DNA of 32,692 nt. Origin: Microcaldota archaeon. GTDB taxonomy: Archaea > Micrarchaeota > Micrarchaeia > Norongarragalinales > UBA8480. A model generated the notes under the pieces. It was not told the origin of the DNA, did not search any database, and was given only the letters and a program-made list of their open reading frames with translations. Shown in pieces: positions 22,703 through 29,911 of this stretch. Location of the stretch: positions 1 to 32,692 of the forward strand of contig JACCLL010000041.1 in assembly GCA_013425325.1 (NCBI GenBank). The letters are read 5' to 3'. Position 1 is the first letter of the stretch; every line of letters begins with the position of its first letter. A program made the position numbers and the translations under genes.

Positions 22703-25507
22703 ATGCCAAGAAAAGCACAGGCCTCGCTCGAACACGTCATACTGATAGGAGCCCTCCTGTTTTTCGTCGCAATAATAATAGTAATCACCAAAACCAACGT
22801 CTTGTACGGCGGCAGCGAAACGACGAAAACCAACGTCCAGCAACTCAGCACGGCGATAAACGCAGTGTGCGACCTCGGCATACCCTGCCCGACTGGCTAC
22901 GACTGCGCGGCAAACGGAAGCTGCATTGCCGGCTGCATCGGCACGACCGTCACTTCGTGCATAACAATCAGTTCCCCCGGCAGTTACTGCGTGGAAAGCA
23001 ACCTCTCCAGCTCCGGCACCTGCATCACCATTTCCGCCAACGACGTTTCCTTCGACTGCCACAACCACGCCATAACCGGCCCCACCGGCTCGGGCTACGG
23101 CGTTTCATTATGGCACGTGAACAACGCGACCGTCAAACGATGCACGGTCAAACAATTTGCCACCGGCGTGTACTTGTACGATTCCGCGACCAACAATTTG
23201 ATTGAAGACAATTTGCTGACCGGCAACAACATCGGAGCGCAGACGGGCGCCATGGGAAGCAATTCGGGCAACAACTTTTCTTACAACAACATTTCAAGCA
23301 ACACCCAATTGGGACTGGACATATCTTATGCTCTCAACGGCGCAATAGAACAGAACGAGATACGCTACAATTCAATGGGAGGAATATCGTCTTACTGGGG
23401 TGGCGGCCACTTCATTGCAAACAATGAAATAACGGACAACGGCGGATACGGCATTAACTTCTTCACGCCCTCGTCGAAAAGCACGATTTACTCCAACAAC
23501 CTGTCCGCCAACAACAACTGCGGAATATACTTGTACGGCCCCGGCGCGCCCGGCCACAACATTTCCTACAACGAAATTTCCTACACCTCCGGCAGCCCCG
23601 GAGCAATATGCGGCACTACGTGGGCGCCCGACACGATAATAGAACACAATACAATGAACAACAACCTGTACGGCGTTTACTTAACGGGCGGCTTGATGTC
23701 GCAGTTCAACTACAACACCCTGTGCGACAACACCAACTACGACGTCTACGTTTCTAACGCACAAGTCGCTTCAGTTGCGGGCAACACCTGCGGCGCGGGC
23801 AAGTGCTACCAAGGAGGAGTGTGGGGTATCTGCATGCCGAACGTCGCGGGAGCCGGCAACTGCAATCACTGCTGCAGCGGAAACTGTCTGCCGGCCGTGT
23901 CGCTCAACGAGCCGACGAACGGCGCGACACTCGCAAAAGGAGAGGTCGTTTCGTTCAACTATACTCCTTCCGACGAAGTGGGCTTTAAGAACGCCACGCT
24001 GTACACGGACGAGGACGGCACGTGGAAAGCATACGAATCCAATTCAACGCCTATCACGAACGGCGCGAAAAACACGATAGCCCACACGATTACCACCACG
24101 TCCGGAACCTACGCCTGGAACGTCCTCGCCTGCGACACCGACGACGCGTGCAGCTGGGCTGCTTCAAACTATTCCTTCACAATACCCTGCGACCCCGGAG
24201 AAATCTGTTACTGCGGCTACTCCGTAGGCTCGCCGGGAAACTATTACTTGAGCGAAAACCTCAGCTGCGTCGTAAGCGGCATTGCGGTAAACGCGAACGA
24301 CGTTCGCATTGACTGCAACGGGCACGAAATAAGCGGTCCGGGAGGCTTCACGGGAATCGCTACGGCCGCGCTGGCGTCGAACATCACGGTCTTCAACTGC
24401 ACCATAAAAAACTACAATTACGCCATCCGATACGTCTCTAACACGGACAGCCGAATAATCGAAAACCGGCTTGAAAACAACTGGGCGGGCGTATGGCTTT
24501 CCGAATGGTACGGCATAGCCATGCAAACGTTAATTGAAAACAACACAATAGACAACACAAACTACGCCGTCTACTTGGAATCCAGTAGTTTGGAAAACCA
24601 GTCGAACATCATGAGAAACAACACTTTAACCAACGGCGCAACCTCCTGGGCTTCCGGAATTGAGGTTCACTCGGGAAACAACACAATAGAAAACAACCGA
24701 GTATCAAACTATTACTACGGCATCATCGTGGGGGCGGCGTACACTCAAATAAAAAATAATTTCATTTCCTCCAGCGCGGAAGGAATCATATTCTACAACA
24801 TCAACTACTCGCTTGTCTACGGCAACGCCATAACTAACGCCTCGTTCGCCGGCGTATACACTTCCGACGGTTCCAACGCCAACATTTCCTACAATGAAAT
24901 AAACGACTCCAACTACGGCATTATGGCACAACTTGGAGTACCCCTTCAAAACAGTAACATCTCATACAACAAGATAACCAACACAACCAGTTCCGGAATT
25001 TGGCTGTACGGCTCGCAGTACAACACCGTTTCCTACAACAACGTTTCATACAACCAAGGGTACGGCGCCGAGTTTTTTGACGTGAGCAACAACACAATAG
25101 CATACAACAACATAACCAGAAACGGCTACACCGGACTCTACTTCGCAACCTACACGATTTCTACAGAGTACAACACCGCGCTAGGCAACACCATAACCAA
25201 CAACAGCAACGGCATTTTTTTCGCCGGCTACAACGATACCCTGCGAACGCGGTACAACAACGTTTCCTCGAACACCATAGACGACAACAGCGCGGTCGGC
25301 GTGCACGTCTACGACTCCTACAGCGACTCAAACTACTTTACAGACAACCAGATTTGCGGAAGCACCAGCACTGCGTTCGCCGTGTACGCGTCTCAAAACC
25401 CTGCTTCAGGCAACAAGTGCGACGCAGGCAAGTGCTACCAAACCGACGCGCACAACGTGTGCGTGCCCAACGTCGCGGGATATGGCAACTGCAACAACGC
25501 GTGCTGA
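22703..25507 (+). CDS. Class III signal-peptide protein with two beta-helix domains and an Ig-like domain
   Basis: 934 residues. Order: class III signal peptide (RKAQASLEHVILIGALLFF); Cys-rich collar (~50-75); beta-helix 1 (~80-355) with Asn-rich coils such as NNFSYNNISSN; Cys module 1 (CGAGKCYQ at ~363); an Ig/FN3-like domain (~396-495, VSLNEPTNGATLAKGEVVSF to ASNYSFTIPC); beta-helix 2 (~495-900); Cys module 2 (~905-934). Many N-x-S/T sites suggest N-glycosylation. The ORF track starts at 22376, inside the previous gene in another frame. ATG 22703 is right: it has a TATA 26 bases upstream and begins the signal peptide. Likely a large surface fibre or adhesin; ligand unknown. The 3' flank repeats that of the gene before. 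Confidence 0.85.
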   Translation: MPRKAQASLEHVILIGALLFFVAIIIVITKTNVLYGGSETTKTNVQQLSTAINAVCDLGIPCPTGYDCAANGSCIAGCIGTTVTSCITISSPGSYCVESNLSSSGTCITISANDVSFDCHNHAITGPTGSGYGVSLWHVNNATVKRCTVKQFATGVYLYDSATNNLIEDNLLTGNNIGAQTGAMGSNSGNNFSYNNISSNTQLGLDISYALNGAIEQNEIRYNSMGGISSYWGGGHFIANNEITDNGGYGINFFTPSSKSTIYSNNLSANNNCGIYLYGPGAPGHNISYNEISYTSGSPGAICGTTWAPDTIIEHNTMNNNLYGVYLTGGLMSQFNYNTLCDNTNYDVYVSNAQVASVAGNTCGAGKCYQGGVWGICMPNVAGAGNCNHCCSGNCLPAVSLNEPTNGATLAKGEVVSFNYTPSDEVGFKNATLYTDEDGTWKAYESNSTPITNGAKNTIAHTITTTSGTYAWNVLACDTDDACSWAASNYSFTIPCDPGEICYCGYSVGSPGNYYLSENLSCVVSGIAVNANDVRIDCNGHEISGPGGFTGIATAALASNITVFNCTIKNYNYAIRYVSNTDSRIIENRLENNWAGVWLSEWYGIAMQTLIENNTIDNTNYAVYLESSSLENQSNIMRNNTLTNGATSWASGIEVHSGNNTIENNRVSNYYYGIIVGAAYTQIKNNFISSSAEGIIFYNINYSLVYGNAITNASFAGVYTSDGSNANISYNEINDSNYGIMAQLGVPLQNSNISYNKITNTTSSGIWLYGSQYNTVSYNNVSYNQGYGAEFFDVSNNTIAYNNITRNGYTGLYFATYTISTEYNTALGNTITNNSNGIFFAGYNDTLRTRYNNVSSNTIDDNSAVGVHVYDSYSDSNYFTDNQICGSTSTAFAVYASQNPASGNKCDAGKCYQTDAHNVCVPNVAGYGNCNNAC

Positions 25508-25519
25508 AGCGAAAACGGG

Positions 25520-25553
25520 TTCGGCAGCCGCCGAAGACAATGCTTTGTTTTTA
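25520..25553 (+). terminator. Hairpin and T tract after the second beta-helix gene
   Basis: TTCGGC/GCCGAA with a 4-base loop (25520-25535) is followed 8 bases later by TTTGTTTTT (25544-25552). The T-rich part, TTTTTAAT, may double as the promoter of the next gene. Confidence 0.5.
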
Positions 25554-25591
25554 ATCCGCCTTAACCTAACTTCCCTACAACCTGATGCAAA

Positions 25592-26911
25592 ATGAGTCTT
25601 GAAATAAGCGCGGGAAAACCCCGGCCAATAGTCACGGCATTAGTAGTAGTGGCCATCGCGGCAATCATTTTCTTCTCCATCTCGCGAATCGGATACTTCT
25701 GGGTAATGCTCGCCCCCAACCTAGTCCTGCTTCTAGTGACTCTAGTAATGCTGTTCGCCTTCTTCGAAAAAAAACCCGAGAAAAAAATGGCGCCAAAAGA
25801 CTATCCCCGCCTCACCGTAATCCTGCCAGTGCACAACGCGCAGGAAACAATTGAGAAAGCAATCGAGCGCGTGCGCAACTCAGACTACCCCTACGGAATT
25901 GAAGTGATCGCGGTTGACGACGCAAGCACCGACTCCTCGCCCCAGATACTTGCGAAGCTCAAGGGCGTGAAAGTGCTGACAATGAAGAAAAACGTGGGAA
26001 AAGCCGCTGCGTTGAACGCCGGCGCCAAGCTCGCGAAAGGAGAAGTAATTGCGTTCGTGGACGCGGATTCTTACGTTGAAAAAACTGCGTTCAAGCACGC
26101 GGTCGAAGCGATTCTGGAAGACGACGAAATAGGCGCCGCAACCTGCTTCATCCGAGTAGCTGACGCAAACAAGTCGATTCTCAGGAAAGTACAGGAAATC
26201 GAGTACTACACGGGATTCGGGTTCGCGGCGCTGGCCAGCCACTTGCTGGACGCCATTTTCGTCACCCCCGGCCCGACTACGGTGTTCAGGAAAACGGCGT
26301 TCGAGAAAATACACGGCTTCGACGAACACAATATTACTGAAGACCTGGAAATGGCGTGGCGGTTGAGGCGCCACGGCTTCGGAATAGCCTACTCACCGGA
26401 CTCGATTGTCTACACCGAAGTTCCCGACACGATAAAGGCGTTGTACCGCCAGCGGCTCAGGTGGTACCGCGGAAAATTGTTTAACGTACGCAAGTACTCG
26501 GACATGCTGTTCAACAAGAAGTACGGCAACTTCGGCTTGTTCATGCTCCCCGGCTCTTTTTCCGCCGAGTTCGCCGGAATAGTCCTCAGCTTCTCGTTCG
26601 TCTACCTACTGTTCAGACAAGCGGCTTGGCTGGCGTCCTACCTGGCTTCAAGCCTCGCAGTCGGAACGCTTTCGCTTGACTTGAGCGGATTCGCGTTAGT
26701 CGGCACGTCGGCAATAGCAATGGGAGCGGTAATAGTCATTCCGTGGATTTTCGCGCTCTACTTGAGTTACGGCATGGCGGGAAGAAAATTCGGGTTGCGC
26801 CAAGTGCCCCAACTCTTTCTCTTCCTCTTCTTCTACGGAACAGTAGTGTCGTTCTTTTACTGCGCAAGCTTCATTAAGGAAGTAAACAGAAGTGATTACA
26901 AATGGAAGTAA
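25592..26911 (+). CDS. Membrane processive glycosyltransferase, family 2
   Basis: 439 residues. Two N-terminal transmembrane helices are followed by a cytosolic GT-A domain and C-terminal transmembrane helices. GT2 motifs are in order: LTVILPVHNAQETIEKAI (nucleotide-sugar binding start), VIAVDDASTDSS, AFVDADSYVEK (metal-binding DxD), GPTTVFRK, ITEDLEMAWRL (catalytic base TED) and YRQRLRWYRG (QxxRW). This is the set found in cellulose/hyaluronan synthase-like and poly-N-acetylglucosamine synthase-like enzymes. It should polymerise or transfer sugars across or at the membrane; the sugar is not predictable. ATG 25592 lies ~40 bases after a TTTTTAAT element. Its stop overlaps the start of the thioredoxin-like gene by 10 bases, so the two are coupled. 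Placement beside Asn-rich surface proteins suggests a role in envelope glycosylation (inference). Confidence 0.88.
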   Translation: MSLEISAGKPRPIVTALVVVAIAAIIFFSISRIGYFWVMLAPNLVLLLVTLVMLFAFFEKKPEKKMAPKDYPRLTVILPVHNAQETIEKAIERVRNSDYPYGIEVIAVDDASTDSSPQILAKLKGVKVLTMKKNVGKAAALNAGAKLAKGEVIAFVDADSYVEKTAFKHAVEAILEDDEIGAATCFIRVADANKSILRKVQEIEYYTGFGFAALASHLLDAIFVTPGPTTVFRKTAFEKIHGFDEHNITEDLEMAWRLRRHGFGIAYSPDSIVYTEVPDTIKALYRQRLRWYRGKLFNVRKYSDMLFNKKYGNFGLFMLPGSFSAEFAGIVLSFSFVYLLFRQAAWLASYLASSLAVGTLSLDLSGFALVGTSAIAMGAVIVIPWIFALYLSYGMAGRKFGLRQVPQLFLFLFFYGTVVSFFYCASFIKEVNRSDYKWK

Positions 26912-27561
26912 AGAAAGGACTGTACTTGAAGGCGGCGCTTGCGGCGCTCGCGCTTTTCATAATATCCGTTTCAGTCGGCTACTATGTAGAAGCACAGAAT
27001 TACTCCGCGCTTGAAACAAAGCTGGCCGACATCGAAGACAGCACGCAGACGGCCCTGCTGGTCAACCTGTTCATGCAAACCCACAATGCTTCCTCGATGT
27101 GCAGCGCGCTTGAAACGGAGTTGAGCGACGTCGAACGCGAAACTTACTCGGTCTACACGCAGCTCGAGCAAAACAAGGGAATGAACATACTCACGAACTA
27201 CGATTCCCTGCGCAAGAAATACTTCCTGATGAACATGCGGTTTTACCTGACCCTCCGCGCGTACAAGCAAAGCTGCGGCGACCCGACGCTTCAACCAATT
27301 CTCTTCTTCTACAACTCGCAAAACGAATGCCCCGAATGCGCGGCTCAAGGAAAAGTCCTCGACTCGCTGCGCCAACGCTGCTCGAATTACCGCGTTTACG
27401 CGTTTCCGAACGACGTCGAGCAAATCAGCATGATAAAAACATTCAAGGCCTACTACCACGTGGCAACCGCCCCGTCGCTAGTAGTGAACGACGAGACTCT
27501 AACGGGAATACAGGGCGAGCCACAGGTAATGGCGCGCGCTCCCTGCGTGCAAACTACATAA
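26902..27561 (+). CDS. Membrane-anchored protein with coiled coil and thioredoxin-like CPEC domain
   Basis: 219 residues. One N-terminal transmembrane helix (LKAALAALALFIISVSVGYYV) puts the rest outside. A helical/coiled-coil region (~33-120) precedes a thioredoxin-like fold: strand PILFFYN, then active-site CPEC in NECPECAAQ, a helix, strand YRVYAFPND, and the cis-proline region ATAPSLVVND. It ends with a short C-terminal tail containing a further cysteine (APCVQTT). It is a candidate extracytoplasmic thiol oxidoreductase or disulfide isomerase. Translation overlaps the GT2 gene by 10 bases. The nearby secreted beta-helix proteins carry invariant cysteine modules that would need disulfide formation, so they are plausible clients; this is inference. 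Confidence 0.75.
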   Translation: MEVKKGLYLKAALAALALFIISVSVGYYVEAQNYSALETKLADIEDSTQTALLVNLFMQTHNASSMCSALETELSDVERETYSVYTQLEQNKGMNILTNYDSLRKKYFLMNMRFYLTLRAYKQSCGDPTLQPILFFYNSQNECPECAAQGKVLDSLRQRCSNYRVYAFPNDVEQISMIKTFKAYYHVATAPSLVVNDETLTGIQGEPQVMARAPCVQTT

Positions 27562-27570
27562 AAGAAGAAA
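27558..27570 (-). terminator. T-rich terminator of tRNA-Ser
   Basis: On the minus strand TTTCTTCTTTT begins directly at the tRNA 3' end. It overlaps the last codons of the thioredoxin-like gene on the other strand. Confidence 0.5.
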
Positions 27571-27654
27571 CGCGGGGAGGGGGATTTGAACCCCCGAGGC
27601 GCAAAGCGCCACCAGCTTAGCAGGCTGGCGCCATAGCCACTAGGCGACCCCCGC
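27571..27654 (-). tRNA. tRNA-Ser(GCU)
   Basis: On the minus strand the cloverleaf is complete. The acceptor GCGGGGG pairs with TCCCCGC plus discriminator G, the anticodon stem CCAGC/GCTGG holds loop CTGCTAA (anticodon GCT, reading AGC/AGU), and the T arm is GGGGG-TTCAAAT-CCCCC. A long variable arm (GGCGC-TTT-GCGCC) makes it class II, as expected for serine. No intron and no encoded CCA are present. T-rich sequence (TTTCTTCTTTT) directly downstream is the terminator. Confidence 0.95.
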
Positions 27655-27693
27655 ACTAGAGAAAATTATTTTGGCGCACTGCGTTATTAACGA

Positions 27694-28314
27694 TTACGAC
27701 AACAGCGTCTTTGCCGCTTGGGAAACATCCTGCGCCCTCACTACCGTGACGCCGAGGGAGGCAAGCGCGGCTTCGTCTTTAATGGACTGATTTTCCGCGA
27801 CTACGACTACATTCTTTCCTGCGCCAACTGAAGCAAGGATTTTTTCCTCGATTCCGTCGACTTCCAGCAGCGTCCCGTTTTCGTCAATGGCCGCGCTGAC
27901 TGCAGTTCCTTCCCGCAGCGTTCTTCCGCTGGCGAGCGAAGCAATCGCCATTGTAAATGCCGTGCCTGCGCTTTCGCCGCTCACTGCCTCGTGGCCACCG
28001 GTTGTTTCAAGAACAAGGTCCACTGAAGAAAGCGAGCGGCCGACAACGCGTTCGGCGTTGAGCCTTGCCTTGCGCAACGAGTTCTCCACGTCGTCGGTAA
28101 AACTGGTGCCGGCTACGTTTACGAGAATGCGTCCGCTTCCCTGAAGCAAGTAAAGCCGGAACGGAACTACTACGCCGCGGCCGTCTTCGGTTATTGCCAG
28201 TGCATTGAAGTCAATGCTCGGGCTCTGCGACGGCGCGTTATAGTAAGCAGCAAAGAAAGCGGTTGCCCCCGCGACGAACGCGATTGCTAGCACGAGCAAC
28301 AAGTTGGACTTCAC
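27694..28314 (-). CDS. Membrane-anchored Lon-type (S16) serine protease domain protein, second of a pair
   Basis: 206 residues. An N-terminal transmembrane/signal segment (LLLVLAIAFVAGATAFFAA) leads into a stand-alone Lon protease domain without AAA+ module. The domain opens with VPFRLYLLQGSGRILVNVAG. The catalytic Ser115 is in SGESAGTAF and Lys158 in DGIEEKILA, 43 residues apart, the same separation as in Lon. So an active Ser-Lys dyad is expected outside or at the membrane. GTG 28314 overlaps the stop of the upstream gene (GTGA), implying coupled translation of the pair. Without ATPase it could act on unfolded or accessible substrates, such as secreted or pilin-like proteins (inference). 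Confidence 0.82.
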   Translation of the reverse strand: MKSNLLLVLAIAFVAGATAFFAAYYNAPSQSPSIDFNALAITEDGRGVVVPFRLYLLQGSGRILVNVAGTSFTDDVENSLRKARLNAERVVGRSLSSVDLVLETTGGHEAVSGESAGTAFTMAIASLASGRTLREGTAVSAAIDENGTLLEVDGIEEKILASVGAGKNVVVVAENQSIKDEAALASLGVTVVRAQDVSQAAKTLLS

Positions 28315-29189
28315 TGCAAATCAACCCGCATTATTTCATAGGCTTGCGAAACGTTTGCCACTTCAATTAGTTGAACGCCCGTTTCTTCCGAGACATTCAC
28401 CGACTCTATTACCGTAACGCTTTGCGTGCGGCAGCTCGTGAACGGCGTTCCTCCGACGTACTCAGTAGTACAGGATTGGTTTTGCATCGTCCGCGAAACC
28501 GAATCAATCGACTCGCCCACCGGAACCAGGAAAAGCAAGTAACCGGCTTCCTTTACTGCACGCGCCTTGTCCAGGATTCTGCCCACGCGCGTAATCCTTC
28601 CATCCGGCTCGAGCGCGCCGGTGATCAGCGTGTCGTTGCGCAATTTTCCTTCAAGCAGCGCCAGTCCCGCAATCGCCGCGGCCGCCCCGGCGCTCCTGCC
28701 GCCCACTGCAACCGAAGGCGCGGTCAAAGAATAAAACAAGTCAAACGCGGACGCGTTGCCATCGGCGAAAGCGCGCGCGTACTCGGCGGCAACACTCAAA
28801 GAAACCTGGGTGTCGTTGTTCACAATAGGGTTCGCGGGGTCCGGAACTGGAATCCAGTTGCGCGGGCTTCCGGCAACTGCGGCAGGCCTCGCGACGACAG
28901 TCAGTTCCGCCAGAACCCCTCCTTCGGAAGCTGCTGCGGGAAGCTTTAGTTTAATCACGCGCTCTTCCGCTTGCGCAATGGGTTCAACCGAAGGACTGGC
29001 GAACGGAGCTTCTGAAGGAGTTGAAACAAAACCCGTGTTTTGAAGAGGCCGCGGAGTCGGCGAAGCAGCGGCTTGCTGGAATTCAGCAGAGTAACCCAAG
29101 TAAACAGCCATTACCGCCGCGACGGCGACCAAGAACAGCAACAACGCCTTCAAACCCAACACCTTTACGAAAGAAATTAGCTTACGCAC
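28311..29189 (-). CDS. Membrane-anchored Lon-type (S16) serine protease domain protein, first of a pair
   Basis: 292 residues. A transmembrane segment (ALLLFLVAVAAVMAVYLGY) is followed by a Pro/Ser/Thr-rich linker (~40-75) and a divergent Lon protease domain. Candidate dyad: Ser166 in VGGRSAGAA and Lys208 in VGRILDKARA, about the Lon spacing. An insertion with a CTTEYVGGTPFTSC cysteine pair follows, perhaps a disulfide loop. It is co-directional with and overlaps the second Lon-like gene. The ORF-track start is GTG 29189. A TATA-like CTTTTTATTA abuts that codon, so transcription may begin ~25 bases later and the in-frame GTG at 29162 may be the true start; both keep the membrane helix. Confidence 0.78.
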   Translation of the reverse strand: MRKLISFVKVLGLKALLLFLVAVAAVMAVYLGYSAEFQQAAASPTPRPLQNTGFVSTPSEAPFASPSVEPIAQAEERVIKLKLPAAASEGGVLAELTVVARPAAVAGSPRNWIPVPDPANPIVNNDTQVSLSVAAEYARAFADGNASAFDLFYSLTAPSVAVGGRSAGAAAAIAGLALLEGKLRNDTLITGALEPDGRITRVGRILDKARAVKEAGYLLFLVPVGESIDSVSRTMQNQSCTTEYVGGTPFTSCRTQSVTVIESVNVSEETGVQLIEVANVSQAYEIMRVDLQ

Positions 29190-29279
29190 TAATAAAAAGT
29201 CGTTTTGGGCGCTTTTTTGAAAAGCCGCTTTTTAGTGCAGGTCTTTCGAGGCGCCGGAGCGAAGGCGGAGACGCCGAAG

Positions 29280-29285
29280 AAAAAA
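29280..29285 (-). terminator. T6 tract ending the SRP RNA
   Basis: On the minus strand TTTTTT comes right after the 3' strand of SRP RNA helix 1. GC-rich sequence follows (~29246-29275). Confidence 0.55.
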
Positions 29286-29286
29286 G

Positions 29287-29568
29287 TGCAGTGCAGTTCC
29301 GGCTCCGCGGGTTGAAAACGCTGGGCCGCTTCCGGTTTGCCGAGGCTTGCCTCGTCCTTGTTTTCTGCGAGCACGCGCCAAAGGGCTTAGAGTTGCTCCT
29401 TCCGGCCTGGCTCGTTTTGCTCTTCGCCGCGTAACGCAGGGCAAGGAGTCTACGGCAGTGTCCCGGGCCGGATTCGGTCAACGAGTCCGTCCCTCGGTTT
29501 CGCCGCGCCGTAAAGGGGATTTGCGTCTGCAGGGAACCCCTAGCTCCCCAGCTAGCCGAAACTGCAAA
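29287..29568 (-). ncRNA. ffs: Signal recognition particle RNA (7S RNA)
   Basis: About 282 bases on the minus strand. The diagnostic helix 8 is CAGGCC-GGAA-GGAGCAACTC (centred near 29400), with the GGAA tetraloop and the SRP54-binding asymmetric loop. The ends pair as helix 1: TGCAGTTTCGG (29566-29556) with CCGGAACTGCA (29302-29292), 11 pairs with one U-G. Nested helix 5 segments pair in the right order (GTTGA/TCAAC, TGCCG/CGGCA, CCTTG/CAAGG). The 5' part (GGCTAGCTGGGGAGCTAGG) fits the archaeal Alu domain. A TATA (CCTTAAATAAG, 29586-29596) is ~25 bases before the 5' end. End coordinates are approximate. ORFs predicted here are spurious. Confidence 0.9.
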
Positions 29569-29585
29569 CGTATTTTGGTTTCCCG

Positions 29586-29620
29586 CTTATTTAAGGCAAG
29601 AGGCCAACGGGATTTTATAC
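29586..29620. promoter_or_regulatory. Divergent promoters of SRP RNA and the small pilin-like gene
   Basis: CCTTAAATAAG on minus (29586-29596) is ~25 bases before the SRP RNA 5' end. ATTTTATAC on plus (29612-29620) is centred 27 bases before ATG 29643. The two TATA boxes are only ~25 bases apart. Confidence 0.6.
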
Positions 29621-29642
29621 TCTTGATTCTTTGGTTTTGTTC

Positions 29643-29876
29643 ATGCGCGCGCAAATCGCTCTGGAGTACTTGATTCTAGCCGCGGCAGTGGTAGTGTTCG
29701 CGGCCGCAATCTACTTTTTCATCAGTGGATACGCGTACGCGCCGTCCGTCAACAAGTCGCTTACTCCTTTGTTCGGGTCAAGCGAGGGCTATAATCCGTT
29801 GAACCAGAGCGTCCCGACGCGCGGCGGCTTCTACGGATTCGTGCGAAACTGGACTACTCCAACGGTTCCTCCGTGA
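29643..29876 (+). CDS. Small class III signal-peptide (pilin-like) protein
   Basis: 77 residues. The N-terminus MRAQIALEYLILAAAVVVFAAAIYFF is a class III signal peptide (Q-x-A-x-E-x2-L variant of Q-x-S-x-E-x3-L) followed at once by the hydrophobic pilin helix. Only ~45 residues follow (SGYAYAPSVNKSLTPLF to TVPP), so it is a minimal pilin or pseudopilin-like subunit. The start is ATG 29643, not the upstream TTG, because the TATA is 27 bases upstream and gives a leaderless transcript. The giant beta-helix gene starts 36 bases downstream. Both keep YxYAPS just after the helix, so the N-termini are related and could assemble together. The prepilin peptidase is not in the window. Confidence 0.75.
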   Translation: MRAQIALEYLILAAAVVVFAAAIYFFISGYAYAPSVNKSLTPLFGSSEGYNPLNQSVPTRGGFYGFVRNWTTPTVPP

Positions 29877-29882
29877 AAACCG

Positions 29883-29903
29883 TTTTAAAGCAAAAAGCGC
29901 TTT
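29883..29903 (+). promoter_or_regulatory. TATA box and 10-base palindrome before the giant beta-helix gene
   Basis: TTTTAAA (29883-29889) is centred 26 bases before ATG 29912, implying a leaderless transcript. Between them AAAGCGCTTT (29894-29903) is a perfect palindrome. Its position suits a repressor site, but a 10-base palindrome can arise by chance. Confidence 0.4.
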
Positions 29904-29911
29904 CGTTCCTC

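Noticed and set aside
29182-29673. Short ORFs in both strands and an RNase P RNA possibility
   Set aside because: The ORFs are Arg/Ser/Pro-rich shadows of a structured RNA. RNase P signatures are absent, while SRP helix 8 and helix 1 are clear.
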